DNA of 64,000 bases from Alistipes sp. UBA936 (GCA_002293505.1 DBDI01000014.1:115268-179267); one strand, 5' to 3'; positions 26,699 through 36,063 are shown, numbered from the stretch's first letter. Translations and numbers: made by a program. Notes: a model not told the origin generated them from the sequence alone.

Positions 26699-26714
26699 GC
26701 ACCCACGTGGGTGC
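26699..26714. repeat. Perfect 16-base palindrome between DUF1080 and ltaE genes
   Basis: GCACCCACGTGGGTGC reads the same on both strands. It could form a short hairpin, attenuating read-through from the DUF1080 gene into ltaE, or be an operator for a dimeric regulator. No U-tract follows on either strand, so a classic terminator is doubtful. Confidence 0.6.
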
Positions 26715-26717
26715 GAA

Positions 26718-27332
26718 TTAGTCGGGTAACTGTCTGAATTTCAGGTCGCGAAAGTGGGTAGTGCCGGCGTACGAGTCGATCACGAATGTACCCGAACCAA
26801 GGCGGCCCATACCCTCGATAGGACGTTTGACGTCGGCAGGCTCGGTGTAATCGACGACGGCTACATCGTTGATTTTCACCAAGATATGTTTGCCTTGGAC
26901 AGCCACCTCGAGGTCGAACCACCCGCCAGCCGGAACGGGACTGACGAGCACGTCGACCACGCCGTTCAGGCTACCGGTGGTGTGAGGTGCGCCGTCGAGT
27001 CGCAATTCACCTATAACTACCTCATAACCATACTCTTTGCCGTGGTGGAACCAGAGCGACGAAGCCGACCCGGGTTCGGCCATCACGCTTGCCGAAAGCA
27101 CGAAATTACGTAACTCGGGCAACGGCAGAGAAGTGTCGGATGGCCCCCAAAGCATCACCTTGTTGCCCGAAATGACGATCTCGTGGGGCCCAGCGGCCTC
27201 GTCGGGTGCAGCGGCGACCACGCGCCAGTTAGAGAAATCATCCGTCGGCATCATCGAAGTCCAGGTTTCGTTGCCACCACCCGAGCAGGAAGCGAGCAAG
27301 AGGAGGCAAAGGGTGAAAAGTTTTAGTTTCAT
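26718..27332 (-). CDS. DUF1080 (3-keto-disaccharide hydrolase-like) lipoprotein
   Basis: The 204-residue protein has a lipoprotein signal (LLLLASC, Cys16) and a concanavalin-like beta-sandwich typical of DUF1080, with FSNWRVVA near the start, LWFHHGKEYGYEVVIG in the middle and a final GTTHFRDLKFRQL strand. Related proteins act on 3-keto sugars or bind glycans. It is co-transcribed with the radical SAM gene (13-base gap), and its link to that gene and to ltaE is unclear. Confidence 0.82.
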   Translation of the reverse strand: MKLKLFTLCLLLLASCSGGGNETWTSMMPTDDFSNWRVVAAAPDEAAGPHEIVISGNKVMLWGPSDTSLPLPELRNFVLSASVMAEPGSASSLWFHHGKEYGYEVVIGELRLDGAPHTTGSLNGVVDVLVSPVPAGGWFDLEVAVQGKHILVKINDVAVVDYTEPADVKRPIEGMGRLGSGTFVIDSYAGTTHFRDLKFRQLPD

Positions 27333-27345
27333 AGTTAATTAAATT

Positions 27346-28146
27346 TTAAGCAGATACGGTTGTCGGGATGCCAAGCGCCTCGACGCGTGCAGCGATGGAG
27401 TGGAGCTCGGGGGCGGGGATTTTTTCGAGGTTCGGAGCGGGGGTATCGCGGTCGATCGTGTAGATCATCACCCTCTCAGGCCCGATCTCGCGAACAGCGG
27501 AGAGCCAAGCTGAAACTTCCTCGGGAGTAGTGTTATCTATCAGGTGACCAGCGTATTCGCCGCGAAGAAACATCGTCTGGATGATCAGCCGACCGTCGAA
27601 GCGACGCATCCCCTCGACAACTTTCGCGACCGAATAACTACCCGCAGGATCGTTCAGAAGGCGTGCGGTGGAGTCGATCGCCGAGTCGAGCTTGAGGATG
27701 TTGTTGTCAACCCGGCAGAGTGCGCGAAACACCCCGGGCCGGTCGAGCATCGTGGCATTACTAAGAACGGAAACCTTCGAGGAGGGGCAAATTGCGTCGC
27801 GCAGGGCGATAGTGTCGTCGATAATCGCCTCGAAATCAGGGTGCATCGTGGGCTCGCCGTTACCAGCGAAAGTGATCACGTCGGGGCAGGAGCCCGAGGC
27901 GTCGTTTTCGCAACCCGAGGCAGCCATCTCGCGCAGTTTCTTCTCCAGCAGGCGGTGGACGTCTTCGCGAGAATTGAAACGCGACTTGGCCTCCCCGTGG
28001 ACGTTGCCACCCCATCCGCACTCGCAGTAGATGCAGTTGAAGTTACAGAGTTTGCTCGTCACTGGCAACAGATTGACGCCCAACGAAACCCCGAGGCGGC
28101 GTGAGCGAACAGGCCCAAAAATCACATCACCGAAAAGTGCAGTCAT
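27346..28146 (-). CDS. Radical SAM protein (COG0731-like)
   Basis: The 266-residue enzyme has the N-terminal FGPVRSRRLGVSLGVNLLP signature, the [4Fe-4S] motif CNFNCIYC, the SAM-binding TFAGNGEPTMHP and the KLDSAID segment. These define a small radical SAM family related to wyosine-type and activating enzymes, with no settled substrate. A 16-residue insert with Cys (about residues 75-90) follows the first helix. It opens the operon to DUF1080 and ltaE. The ATG is 11 bases after a TATCTTTG box. Confidence 0.88.
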   Translation of the reverse strand: MTALFGDVIFGPVRSRRLGVSLGVNLLPVTSKLCNFNCIYCECGWGGNVHGEAKSRFNSREDVHRLLEKKLREMAASGCENDASGSCPDVITFAGNGEPTMHPDFEAIIDDTIALRDAICPSSKVSVLSNATMLDRPGVFRALCRVDNNILKLDSAIDSTARLLNDPAGSYSVAKVVEGMRRFDGRLIIQTMFLRGEYAGHLIDNTTPEEVSAWLSAVREIGPERVMIYTIDRDTPAPNLEKIPAPELHSIAARVEALGIPTTVSA

Positions 28147-28157
28147 ATCTCAACCGA

Positions 28158-28184
28158 CAAAGATAAAAAAAATGCGTACCTTTG
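28158..28184. promoter_or_regulatory. Divergent promoter pair radical SAM / P-type ATPase
   Basis: TATCTTTG on the minus strand (28158-28165) and TACCTTTG on the plus strand (28177-28184) are 11 bases apart. Start codons follow 11 and 7 bases after the boxes. Confidence 0.75.
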
Positions 28185-28191
28185 GTTCGTG

Positions 28192-30891
28192 ATGAGAGAA
28201 AAATATTACAACCGGTCGGTGGCCGAAGTGGCTGCCGAACTGAAAGTGGATACGGACAAAGGACTGTCGGCCAGCGAAGTAGAAGCCAGGCGGGCCGACC
28301 ACGGCTGGAACGAGTTCACCCGGACGAAGCATACAACGCTGGTGGGGAAATTCCTGTCGCAGTTCCGCAGTTTTATGATCATCGTGCTGATCGTCGCGGC
28401 CGGGGTGTCGGGTACGATCGGGTATCTGCACGGAGAGGGGTTCACTGATGCGATAATCATTCTGGCGATCGTGATCATCAATGCTATAATAGGTACGGCA
28501 CAGGAAGCACGGGCCGAAAACGCACTTGCGGCGCTCGAGAAGTTGGCCTCGCCGCACTGCAAGGTGGTTCGCGGGGGCAGGGTTGTGGTGGTGGAGTCGC
28601 GCGAGTTGGTGCCGGGGGATGTGGTGGTGCTGGAGACGGGCGACGCTGTTCCGGCCGATGTGCGCCTTGCGGAGGCGGCCAACCTGAAGATCGAAGAGGC
28701 GGCCCTGACGGGAGAGAGTGTGCCGGTGGAAAAAAATACGGAGCCGATCGCAGGTGAAGTGCCGTTGGGCGACAGGGTGAATATGGCTTTCGGTTCAACA
28801 TCAGTGAGTTACGGGCGAGGGAGGGGGATAGTCACCGCGACGGGGATGGACTCGGAAGTGGGACGGATAGCCTGTATGATACAAAGCGTTCCGGCGACAA
28901 AAACACCGCTACAAGAGAAACTCGACAGGCTGGGACGTACGCTGGCGATTGCCGCGCTGGTGATATGTGTTGTGATATTCGGCGTGGGGGTGCTGTATGG
29001 AAAGGGACTGTTGGAGATGTTTATGACGGCGGTGTCGTTGGCCGTGGCGGCGATTCCGGAGGGGCTGCCGGCAGTGGCGACTGTGGTGTTGGCCGTTGGG
29101 GTTCAGCGGCTTGTGAAGAAAAACGCGATCGTGAGGCGACTGCCCTCGGTTGAAACGCTTGGCAGCACCCAGGTGATATGCTCCGACAAGACCGGAACGC
29201 TGACTCGAAACCGGATGACGGTGGTGAAGGTGTGGATGGTGGGCGGTGAGGCGCGCGATGTGGAGGGGCTCACGGCGGATGCGTTCGGAGAGTTCGAGCC
29301 GCTGGCAAAGTATTCGATATTGGCCAACGATGCGAGGATCTCGGGCGCAGGGGCGGAGCGTGAGGTTGTGGGTGATCCTACGGAAATTGCGATGCTCGAT
29401 TTGGGGCTGAAGTACGGGATAAGCAAGGAAGCTCTGGAAGGGCGCTCGCCAAGGGTGGCCGAAGTGCCGTTCGACTCGGAGCGAAAGATGATGTCGACCG
29501 TGCACGCGTGGGGCGGCGGGAGCAATGATTCCGCCCCGGGAAAAACCCATTTGGTGGCCGTGAAGGGCGGGACCGACGAGCTGCTGGAACGATGCACGCG
29601 AGTGATGGTGGGTGGCGAGGTGAGGGCGCTTACGGATGCCGACCGCGAACAGATTCGTCGCGTGAACGTGGCGATGGCAGAGGGGGCGCTGAGGGTACTG
29701 GCCGTGGGTATGGATGAGATCGACAGAGTGCCGACCCGAGTGACGACAGAAACGCTGGAGCGGAATCTGGTCTTTGTGGGCCTGCTGGGGATGATCGACC
29801 CGCCGCGGGACGAGGTGCGGGTGGCGGTTGCAACGTGTCGCCAGGCAGGAATCAAGCCGGTGATGATAACGGGCGACCACCGAATAACGGCCGTGGCGAT
29901 TGCGCGCGATCTGGGGATTATGCGAGAGGGCGACGAAGCCATAACTGGAGTCGAGTTGGCGCGAATGAGCGACGAACAACTACTGGCGGCGGTGGATGGG
30001 ATCTCGGTCTATGCGCGAGTGGCGCCGGAGCATAAGGTGCGGATAGTGAGGGCATTCCAGAGTCAGGGACGGATTGTGGCGATGACGGGAGACGGGGTGA
30101 ACGACGCCCCGGCGCTGAAGCTGGCCGACATAGGGGTGGCGATGGGGATCACAGGAACGGACGTGAGCAAGGAGGCAGCGGATGTGGTACTGGCCGACGA
30201 CAACTTTGCGACAATAGTGACGGCCGTGGAGGAGGGGCGAAGCATATACGATAACATACTGAAGGTGATATTGTTCCTGCTGTCTACGAACGTGGGAGAG
30301 ATTCTCGTGTTGCTGGTGGCGGTGCTACTGAACTGGGACACGCCGCTGTTACCGATACACATACTGTGGATCAATCTGGTGACAGACTCGCTTCCCGCGC
30401 TGGCGTTGAGCGTAGACCCGCCCGTGGATGGAATTATGCAGCGTCCGCCGATAGACTCGCGGAGAGGAATTATGACGGGGCCGTTCGCCGCGAGGGTGGT
30501 GCTACAGGGGATGATGATCGGTGGACTGTCGCTGATCGCCAACCGATTGGGTTTCGCGATGAACCCGGGAGCGCCGGAAATGGCCGCCGAACACGCCCAC
30601 ACGATGACCTTCGCAGTTTTGGCATTCTCGCAAATAACGCTCATACTGGGAGTGCGTTCGACGCGAGCCTCGGCATTCCGGCGGATGTTCTCAAACAAGT
30701 GGCTGTGGGGTGCGATTGTGGTCGTGTCGGCAATGATGTGGGTGGTGCTGGAGGTTCCGGCGCTGAAGAGCATATTCCACGTCTCCGATCTCGCTTGGGC
30801 CGAGTGGGCGTGGGTGATGGGTCTGAGTGTTGCACCGCTTGTGCTGACAGAGGTCGCAAAGATGATCGTGCGGGCTACGAAAAAAGGCTAA
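28192..30891 (+). CDS. Calcium-type P-type ATPase (P2A)
   Basis: The 899-residue pump belongs to the SERCA/PMCA-like P-ATPases. It has the actuator LTGESVPV, the M4 AIPEGLPAV site, phosphorylated Asp332 in CSDKTGTLT, the nucleotide-binding KGGTDELLE, the hinge TGDGVNDAPALK, and M6 NLVTDSLPALAL. The M4 PEGL and M6 NxxTD patterns favour Ca2+ over Na+/K+ or heavy metals. Ten membrane helices are expected. ATG 28192 is preferred to GTG 28189. Confidence 0.92.
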   Translation: MREKYYNRSVAEVAAELKVDTDKGLSASEVEARRADHGWNEFTRTKHTTLVGKFLSQFRSFMIIVLIVAAGVSGTIGYLHGEGFTDAIIILAIVIINAIIGTAQEARAENALAALEKLASPHCKVVRGGRVVVVESRELVPGDVVVLETGDAVPADVRLAEAANLKIEEAALTGESVPVEKNTEPIAGEVPLGDRVNMAFGSTSVSYGRGRGIVTATGMDSEVGRIACMIQSVPATKTPLQEKLDRLGRTLAIAALVICVVIFGVGVLYGKGLLEMFMTAVSLAVAAIPEGLPAVATVVLAVGVQRLVKKNAIVRRLPSVETLGSTQVICSDKTGTLTRNRMTVVKVWMVGGEARDVEGLTADAFGEFEPLAKYSILANDARISGAGAEREVVGDPTEIAMLDLGLKYGISKEALEGRSPRVAEVPFDSERKMMSTVHAWGGGSNDSAPGKTHLVAVKGGTDELLERCTRVMVGGEVRALTDADREQIRRVNVAMAEGALRVLAVGMDEIDRVPTRVTTETLERNLVFVGLLGMIDPPRDEVRVAVATCRQAGIKPVMITGDHRITAVAIARDLGIMREGDEAITGVELARMSDEQLLAAVDGISVYARVAPEHKVRIVRAFQSQGRIVAMTGDGVNDAPALKLADIGVAMGITGTDVSKEAADVVLADDNFATIVTAVEEGRSIYDNILKVILFLLSTNVGEILVLLVAVLLNWDTPLLPIHILWINLVTDSLPALALSVDPPVDGIMQRPPIDSRRGIMTGPFAARVVLQGMMIGGLSLIANRLGFAMNPGAPEMAAEHAHTMTFAVLAFSQITLILGVRSTRASAFRRMFSNKWLWGAIVVVSAMMWVVLEVPALKSIFHVSDLAWAEWAWVMGLSVAPLVLTEVAKMIVRATKKG

Positions 30892-30950
30892 CCTTGAGGA
30901 GGTCAGCCTTGTGCAAGGAGGGGGGCAGGGTCGGCGGGCCCTTGCCCCCC
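30884..30950. terminator. Two hairpins between convergent genes
   Basis: Hairpin 1 (30884-30910) pairs AAGGCTAACC with GGTCAGCCTT with one mismatch and begins inside the ATPase stop. Hairpin 2 (30920-30950) pairs GGGGGGCAGGG with CCCTTGCCCCCC, with one bulge. Both fit termination of the ATPase and CoA-transferase genes, though no long U-tract follows. Confidence 0.6.
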
Positions 30951-30961
30951 AGATTCGGTCC

Positions 30962-32440
30962 TTAGAGTTCTGCGTTGTGCATATCGCCCGTGGCGATGAA
31001 GGCTTTGTGGAAGGCGAAGGCGGTGTCGAGGTTGACCGGAGTTTGGCCCTTGGCGCCCGAGTCGAGGTAGGCCCGCAACAACGGCCGGTAGTCGGGGTGG
31101 ACGCAATTCTCGATGATCGCTTCGGCGCGTTGGCGGGGCGATTTACCGCGAAGGTCGGCCACGCCGTATTCGGAGATGATCACCTTCACGTCGTGCTCGT
31201 TGTGGTCGACGTGCGAAACCATCGGAACGAACGCGCTGATTTTTCCACCCTTGGCAGTCGAAGGGCTCAGGAAGATCGACAAGTAGGCTGCGCGAGTGAA
31301 GTCACCGCTACCGCCAACGCCGTTCATAATCTTGGAACCCATCACGTTAGTCGAGTTGACATTTCCGAAGATGTCGGCCTCCAGAGCCGTGTTCATAGCG
31401 ATTATACCCAGACGGCGAACGATCTCGGGGTTGTTCGAAAACTCGGTCGTACGCAACATCACCCGCTCCTTGAAGAACGGTAACTTGGCGTAGATGCGAT
31501 CCATAGTGGGATTCGAGACGGTGAGCGACGAGCCGCTGGCGAACTTCACCCGTCCGCTTTCGAGCATATCTATCACAGCATCCTGAATCACCTCAGTGTA
31601 TACTTCCAGATCGGGAATCGCGGGGTTGTCGGCAAGAGCCGCGAGAACGGCGTTGGCGATGTTGCCCACCCCGCTCTGGATCGGAAGGAACGACTCGGGA
31701 ATACGTCCGGCCTTCATCTCGGTCACGAAGAATGCGGCAACGTTTTCGCCGATCTTACGAGTGACCTCGTCCACGGGAGCGAATCCGGAACCCTCGTTGG
31801 GCTCGTTCACCTCGACGACGACAATCTTCGAAGGGTCGACCGCGATATGGTCGGCACCGAGGCGGTCGCGCACGCCCGTTACGCCAGAGTCCTGACGGTG
31901 GGGAGGGTCGGCGATCTGGGTGAGGTCGTGGATGCCGCGCAGTTCCTTGGGGTGCCACGTGTTGAGCTCGACGATAACTTTCTTGGCCAATTTACAGAGC
32001 GTGGGCGAGATGCCGACGCCGACGGTGGGAACAATCTGGCCGTCCTCGGTCACGTCGCACGCCTCGATAATGGCCACGTCGACAGGCCCGTAGAAACCGT
32101 AACGCAAGTCCTGAGCGAGGGTAGAGAGGTGGACATCGAAGTATGCAACCTGTTGATTATTGATGGCATTACGCATATCGCTCGTGGTTTGGTACGGAGT
32201 GCGAAACGACACCGCCTGAGCCCGGGCAAGAGCGCCATCGATCGAGTCGCCGGTCGAAGCGCCGGTGAACATTCCTATTTTGAACTCGCGTCCGGCGGCG
32301 TGCTCCGCCTCGGCCAAAGTGGCCAGAGCGCGAGGAACTGCCTTGGGACAACCCGCGTGGGTGAAGCCGCTGAAGCCAACGTTATCGCCGTTTTTGATTA
32401 ACTTTGCCGCCTCGGAGGGCGTCATTCGAGTGAGTGCCAT
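30962..32440 (-). CDS. Acetyl-CoA hydrolase/transferase family (succinate CoA-transferase)
   Basis: The 492-residue protein is a class I CoA-transferase of the acetyl-CoA hydrolase/4-hydroxybutyrate group. It has NVGFSGFTHAGCPK, the active-site glutamate in ALEADIFGNVN, GVGGSGDF and the ISEYGVADLRGKSP region. The family moves CoA between succinate, acetate and propionate. Together with meaB (12111) this suggests propionate/succinate formation through methylmalonyl-CoA. ATG 32440 is chosen; upstream in-frame codons lie in the promoter. Confidence 0.92.
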   Translation of the reverse strand: MALTRMTPSEAAKLIKNGDNVGFSGFTHAGCPKAVPRALATLAEAEHAAGREFKIGMFTGASTGDSIDGALARAQAVSFRTPYQTTSDMRNAINNQQVAYFDVHLSTLAQDLRYGFYGPVDVAIIEACDVTEDGQIVPTVGVGISPTLCKLAKKVIVELNTWHPKELRGIHDLTQIADPPHRQDSGVTGVRDRLGADHIAVDPSKIVVVEVNEPNEGSGFAPVDEVTRKIGENVAAFFVTEMKAGRIPESFLPIQSGVGNIANAVLAALADNPAIPDLEVYTEVIQDAVIDMLESGRVKFASGSSLTVSNPTMDRIYAKLPFFKERVMLRTTEFSNNPEIVRRLGIIAMNTALEADIFGNVNSTNVMGSKIMNGVGGSGDFTRAAYLSIFLSPSTAKGGKISAFVPMVSHVDHNEHDVKVIISEYGVADLRGKSPRQRAEAIIENCVHPDYRPLLRAYLDSGAKGQTPVNLDTAFAFHKAFIATGDMHNAEL

Positions 32441-32464
32441 AGTCGGTTTTTGAATTAAGGTCTG

Positions 32465-32492
32465 CAAAGATATTAAATTTTTTGGTAACTTG
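32465..32492. promoter_or_regulatory. Divergent promoter pair CoA-transferase / LRR lipoprotein
   Basis: TATCTTTG on the minus strand (32465-32472) faces away from TAACTTG (32486-32492), which is one T short of TAnnTTTG, with 13 bases between. The start codons are 24 and 19 bases from the boxes. Confidence 0.6.
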
Positions 32493-32511
32493 CGCCTCCA
32501 AACCCAAGGAT

Positions 32512-33138
32512 ATGAAAGCAAAATTACTACTACTCGGATTAGCTGTAACGCTTTGTTGTACAAATTGTGCGAAATCTATAGGCGACGGGCCGGATGACAT
32601 ACTCGGCCGAATCACCGACACAGCGTTCAGGGCCTACTGCACGGAACAAATGGCAGACTGGGACAAGGACGGGAACGGAAAACTATCGCCAAAGGAGGCA
32701 GCAGCCGTGCGAAAGATCGAGTTCGACGGATCGGAGTCCAGTGCGGGAAAAGCGCGGTCGCTCGCAGGGATCGAGTATTTCGGTGGACTTACGGAACTCT
32801 ACTGCCACAACAACGCACTAACGGAACTGGTCGTGTCGGGCTTTGCAGAGCTCGAATACCTGAACTGTCGCGGAAACAAGATCACGGCGCTGGATGTGTC
32901 GCAAAACACGGAACTGTTGCGCCTGTCGTGCTACGACAATATGCTGACGGGACTCGACATCTCGAAAAACATCAAGCTCAACACCCTGTGGTGCGACGGG
33001 AACCCGGGCAAGGGAGGCACGTTCGCTGTGAAAGCGTGGTTCGACGACGACTCCATCCCGCGGGGAGGGCTTAACGACTTCACCTCGGGAGACTGGGAAT
33101 TCGACGACGAGGAGGTCTCGGTGGAATACTCTTTATAG
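32512..33138 (+). CDS. Leucine-rich repeat lipoprotein with EF-hand-like loop
   Basis: The 208-residue protein has an N-terminal signal with several Cys (LCCTNC) fitting lipoprotein export, a calcium-binding-like loop DWDKDGNGKLSPKEA (about residues 49-63), and three short leucine-rich repeats of the Bacteroidetes type (LTELYCHNNALTEL, LEYLNCRGNKITAL, LLRLSCYDNMLTGL). It ends in an acidic segment. Surface-exposed binding is likely; the ligand is unknown. ATG 32512 is preferred over TTG 32482. cutC follows one base after its stop. Confidence 0.8.
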   Translation: MKAKLLLLGLAVTLCCTNCAKSIGDGPDDILGRITDTAFRAYCTEQMADWDKDGNGKLSPKEAAAVRKIEFDGSESSAGKARSLAGIEYFGGLTELYCHNNALTELVVSGFAELEYLNCRGNKITALDVSQNTELLRLSCYDNMLTGLDISKNIKLNTLWCDGNPGKGGTFAVKAWFDDDSIPRGGLNDFTSGDWEFDDEEVSVEYSL

Positions 33139-33139
33139 G

Positions 33140-33871
33140 ATGAGGGTGGTTGAGACGGAGCTGTGTGCGTTTTCGCCCGAAGCGGTGGAGATGGCGGCGA
33201 GGTGCGGAGTGGTGCGGGCGGAACTGTGTACGGCCCCGACGGAGGACGGAACAACCCCATCGGCAGGGGCGATCGAGAGGGCGGCAGCGGTCGGCGGAAT
33301 CGAGCTGAGTGTGATGATACGACCGCGGGGGGGCGATTTTGTCTACTCCGACGGCGAGTTTGCGACGATGGAACGAGACCTGAAGTTCGCCAGGGAACTG
33401 GGGGCCGACTGTGTGGTGTTCGGGCTACTGACGCCGGACGGAGAGGTCGATGTGCCGCGGACGAAGCGTTTGTTGGAGCTGGCGGGTGGGCTTGAGACCA
33501 CGTTCCACAAGGCGTTCGATGCGGCGGCGGATCCGTTCAGGGCGCTGGAAGATATAATAGCCGCGGGCTGTACGAGGATACTGACCTCGGGGCAGGGCCG
33601 AACGGCGCTGGAAGGAGTGCCGGTACTACGAGAGTTGGTGAAGCGGGCGGCGGGGCGAATCGAGATTATGGTCGGCGGCGGAGTGAATCCGGGCAATGCC
33701 GCAGAGTTGGCCGAAACAGGAGTCGATGCGCTACATTTCAGTGCGAGGGGAGGGTGCGGATATCCTCATTTTGCGCAGCCGGATCCTCAAATGCCGCAAC
33801 CGAACGAAGAGTTCATACGCCGGATGGTCGAGATTGCGCGGTCGGTCGACCACGACACTATTTCACGATAA
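33140..33871 (+). CDS. cutC: CutC family protein
   Basis: The 243-residue TIM-barrel protein matches CutC: ETELCAFSPEAV near the start, SVMIRPRGGDFVYSD, GADCVVFGLLTPDG, TFHKAFD, ILTSGQ and the phosphate-binding-like IMVGGGVNPGN. CutC was named for copper homeostasis, but its direct role is debated. It starts one base after the LRR gene stops and overlaps dciA convergently by 14 bases. Confidence 0.92.
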   Translation: MRVVETELCAFSPEAVEMAARCGVVRAELCTAPTEDGTTPSAGAIERAAAVGGIELSVMIRPRGGDFVYSDGEFATMERDLKFARELGADCVVFGLLTPDGEVDVPRTKRLLELAGGLETTFHKAFDAAADPFRALEDIIAAGCTRILTSGQGRTALEGVPVLRELVKRAAGRIEIMVGGGVNPGNAAELAETGVDALHFSARGGCGYPHFAQPDPQMPQPNEEFIRRMVEIARSVDHDTISR

Positions 33872-34148
33872 CTTCGCGGATCAGGGGAGTCTCGCAACGC
33901 TGGTTGAGAGCGTCGCGAATGACGCCGCGCTGCATAAAAACCTCGTGGCGAACAACCGACGACGAGATACGAACGGTGAGGATACCACCGCGAAAAGAGA
34001 TGCTGTCGGTGCAGGAAGCGATCTGAGGCCCAACGACTTCGGCCCAAGTGTCGGGCAGGCGGCCCTCGGCGATCTTACGACGAATGGCAGGGTCGCGAAA
34101 CAGGTCGGTCACGAGCTCGCCGACGCGGACTGTGCGGGTGCGTCTCAT
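33858..34148 (-). CDS. DUF721 protein (DciA-like)
   Basis: The 96-residue protein carries DUF721: the VGELVTDLFRDPAIRRKI N-terminus, WAEVVGPQIA and the SFRGGILTVRI core. DUF721 includes DciA, which recruits and loads replicative helicase DnaB in bacteria lacking DnaC. The ATG overlaps the recF stop (ATGA), a recF-dciA linkage typical of replication gene neighbourhoods. It is shorter than many DciA proteins, so helicase loading is inferred. Confidence 0.85.
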   Translation of the reverse strand: MRRTRTVRVGELVTDLFRDPAIRRKIAEGRLPDTWAEVVGPQIASCTDSISFRGGILTVRISSSVVRHEVFMQRGVIRDALNQRCETPLIREVIVK

Positions 34149-35278
34149 AGGGAAGGGGCGGTTAAGAGGGTGCCGTTTTGAAGTTCGAAAAGAGAGTAAG
34201 GCCGCCCGCCGCGCCGAAGCACCTCCTCGAGGCGAGAGCGGTTGCAATCAGAGATGAAGATCTGGCCGGGGCCGGTTTCGGGGCCGGTTCTGGGATCGGC
34301 GGCCTCCCCGCCAACAAGTTCGCTGACCAGTTCCAAAAGGCGCTCCACGCGTCCAGTGTCTAGCTTGTCGAAAAGGTCGTCCAACAACAACAATGGAGTC
34401 TCAGTCAGTGAGTTACGGAGAACGACGAATTGGGCGAGCTTGAGAGCCACGAGAAACGATTTCTGCTGGCCCTGAGAACCGTAACGGCGAAGAGGGTGGC
34501 CGCCGATGCGCATCGAGATGTCGTCGCGGTGGACGCCCGAGGAGGTAAAGCCGATAGTGAGATCCTTTTCGCGAGGCGCGAGCGAGGGCTCGGAACGATA
34601 ACTCATCTCGACCTGCTCGCGGTCGCCGGAAAGGTGGGCGTAATACTGAGCCACAAGAGGTTGCATCAGGGCAACGATCTCGGCACGGCGGGAGTGAATC
34701 CGCTGACCGTGCTGCGAGAGTTGCATATCCAGAACGTCGAGAATCTCTGAATCACCGCCGCCAAAACTGCCGCCGTCGCGCAGAAGGCGGTTTCGTTCGG
34801 CCATAACGGCGTTGTAACGCATCAAAGAGGAGAGGTAGTCGCGGTCGAGCCCCGAGATGAACCCGTTCAACCAACGACGGCGCTCATCGGCAGAGTCGCT
34901 AACGAGTGCAGAGTCGGAGGGCGAAACCATAACGACGGGAACAACCCCGACGTGGTCGCTGAGCCGCTCGTACTCCTTACCATCGGCCTTGAGCCTCTTC
35001 CCGACAGGAGCAGAGAACGAGCAACTTACGTCGAACCGACTGCCGTCGTCGCGAGTGAAATCGCCCTCGATGACGAAGAACTCCTCGCCGTGGCGAACAG
35101 CCCCGCGGTCGCTACCGCCGAGAGCCCCGCGGCCGGCAGAAAGGTAGTGAAGAGCGTCCAAAATGTTGGTCTTACCGGCGCCGTTTTCGCCCACCAAGCA
35201 GTTGAGCCCGGCAGAAAAAACAGGCGCGGCGGAAGCCACGTTTTTGAAATTCACAAGCGAAAGTCGTCCCAGTCTCAT
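34145..35278 (-). CDS. recF: DNA replication and repair protein RecF
   Basis: RecF is an SMC-like ABC ATPase that helps load RecA at single-strand gaps. The 377-residue protein has Walker A GENGAGKTN (residues 30-38), the signature GSQGQQKSFLVALKLAQ, and Walker B LLLLDDLFDKLD. Its length is normal. The ATG is 8 bases after its -7 box. It is co-translated with the DUF721 gene. Confidence 0.96.
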   Translation of the reverse strand: MRLGRLSLVNFKNVASAAPVFSAGLNCLVGENGAGKTNILDALHYLSAGRGALGGSDRGAVRHGEEFFVIEGDFTRDDGSRFDVSCSFSAPVGKRLKADGKEYERLSDHVGVVPVVMVSPSDSALVSDSADERRRWLNGFISGLDRDYLSSLMRYNAVMAERNRLLRDGGSFGGGDSEILDVLDMQLSQHGQRIHSRRAEIVALMQPLVAQYYAHLSGDREQVEMSYRSEPSLAPREKDLTIGFTSSGVHRDDISMRIGGHPLRRYGSQGQQKSFLVALKLAQFVVLRNSLTETPLLLLDDLFDKLDTGRVERLLELVSELVGGEAADPRTGPETGPGQIFISDCNRSRLEEVLRRGGRPYSLFELQNGTLLTAPSL

Positions 35279-35286
35279 AGATTTTG

Positions 35287-35313
35287 CAAAGTTACGAAAA
35301 AGAGTTATCTTTG
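35287..35313. promoter_or_regulatory. Divergent promoter pair recF / TPR membrane protein
   Basis: TAACTTTG on the minus strand (35287-35294) and TATCTTTG on the plus strand (35306-35313) are 11 bases apart. The start codons follow 8 and 24 bases after the boxes. Confidence 0.72.
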
Positions 35314-35337
35314 TGGCCTGAAAAATCTGTTTAAAAG

Positions 35338-36063
35338 ATGACTAAACGTTCACAAGCGGCCTTGCAGAGGGCAAAAGGCGCTCAAATAGAGAAAGATCCT
35401 GAGGTGAAGATCGAAAACGCACTCGGAAAAACCGAAGCGTGGATCGAGAAAAACTGGAAACCATTGGCCGCGTGGCTCGTGGGAGTGCTGGTCGTGGCTG
35501 CTGCTATATATGGTTATCAGGTATTTGTGAAGGCTCCGAGAGCCCAAAAAGCAGCCGATGCGATGTACGTGGCAGAGCAAAATTTTGTTGCAGGAGAGTG
35601 GGAAACAGCCCTGAACGGAGACGGAACAGCCCCGGGTCTGATCGACATTGTGGACAACTACGGAGGTACGCCGCAAGGACGTCTGGCAGCCCACTACGCG
35701 GGAATCAGCTATCTGAAGCAAGGTGATCAGGATAACGCGCTGGCGTATCTGGCGAAGTATAAGCCGACGAAGGGTGCGCCGAACACAATAGTCAATGCGC
35801 AAAATCAAGGTCTACAAGGAGATATCTATGTACAAAAGGGCGACTACGTGAGTGCGGTGGCGCGTTTCCAAGCAGCGGTGGACGCCTCGGACAATGTGTT
35901 AACAACGCCCACATATCTGAAAAAGCTGGGCCTCGCGCTCGAAGCAACGGGAGACTATGCGGGAGCAGTGAAAGCGTACAGAAGGGTGACGGAAGAGTAT
36001 CCTACAAGTCTCGAAGCACGTGACATAGAACGATTTGCAGCCTCGGCAGAACAACATCTGTAG
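35338..36063 (+). CDS. TPR-containing membrane protein (YfgM-like)
   Basis: The 241-residue protein has a short cytoplasmic N-terminus, a single membrane helix (about residues 41-64) and a TPR-type periplasmic domain (about 70-241) with GDQDNALAYLAKY and GDYAGAVKAYRRV repeats. The layout matches YfgM-type ancillary SecYEG proteins and related Bacteroidetes envelope proteins. It is upstream of ribH by 65 bases with no separate -7 box seen, so they may be co-transcribed. Confidence 0.8.
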   Translation: MTKRSQAALQRAKGAQIEKDPEVKIENALGKTEAWIEKNWKPLAAWLVGVLVVAAAIYGYQVFVKAPRAQKAADAMYVAEQNFVAGEWETALNGDGTAPGLIDIVDNYGGTPQGRLAAHYAGISYLKQGDQDNALAYLAKYKPTKGAPNTIVNAQNQGLQGDIYVQKGDYVSAVARFQAAVDASDNVLTTPTYLKKLGLALEATGDYAGAVKAYRRVTEEYPTSLEARDIERFAASAEQHL

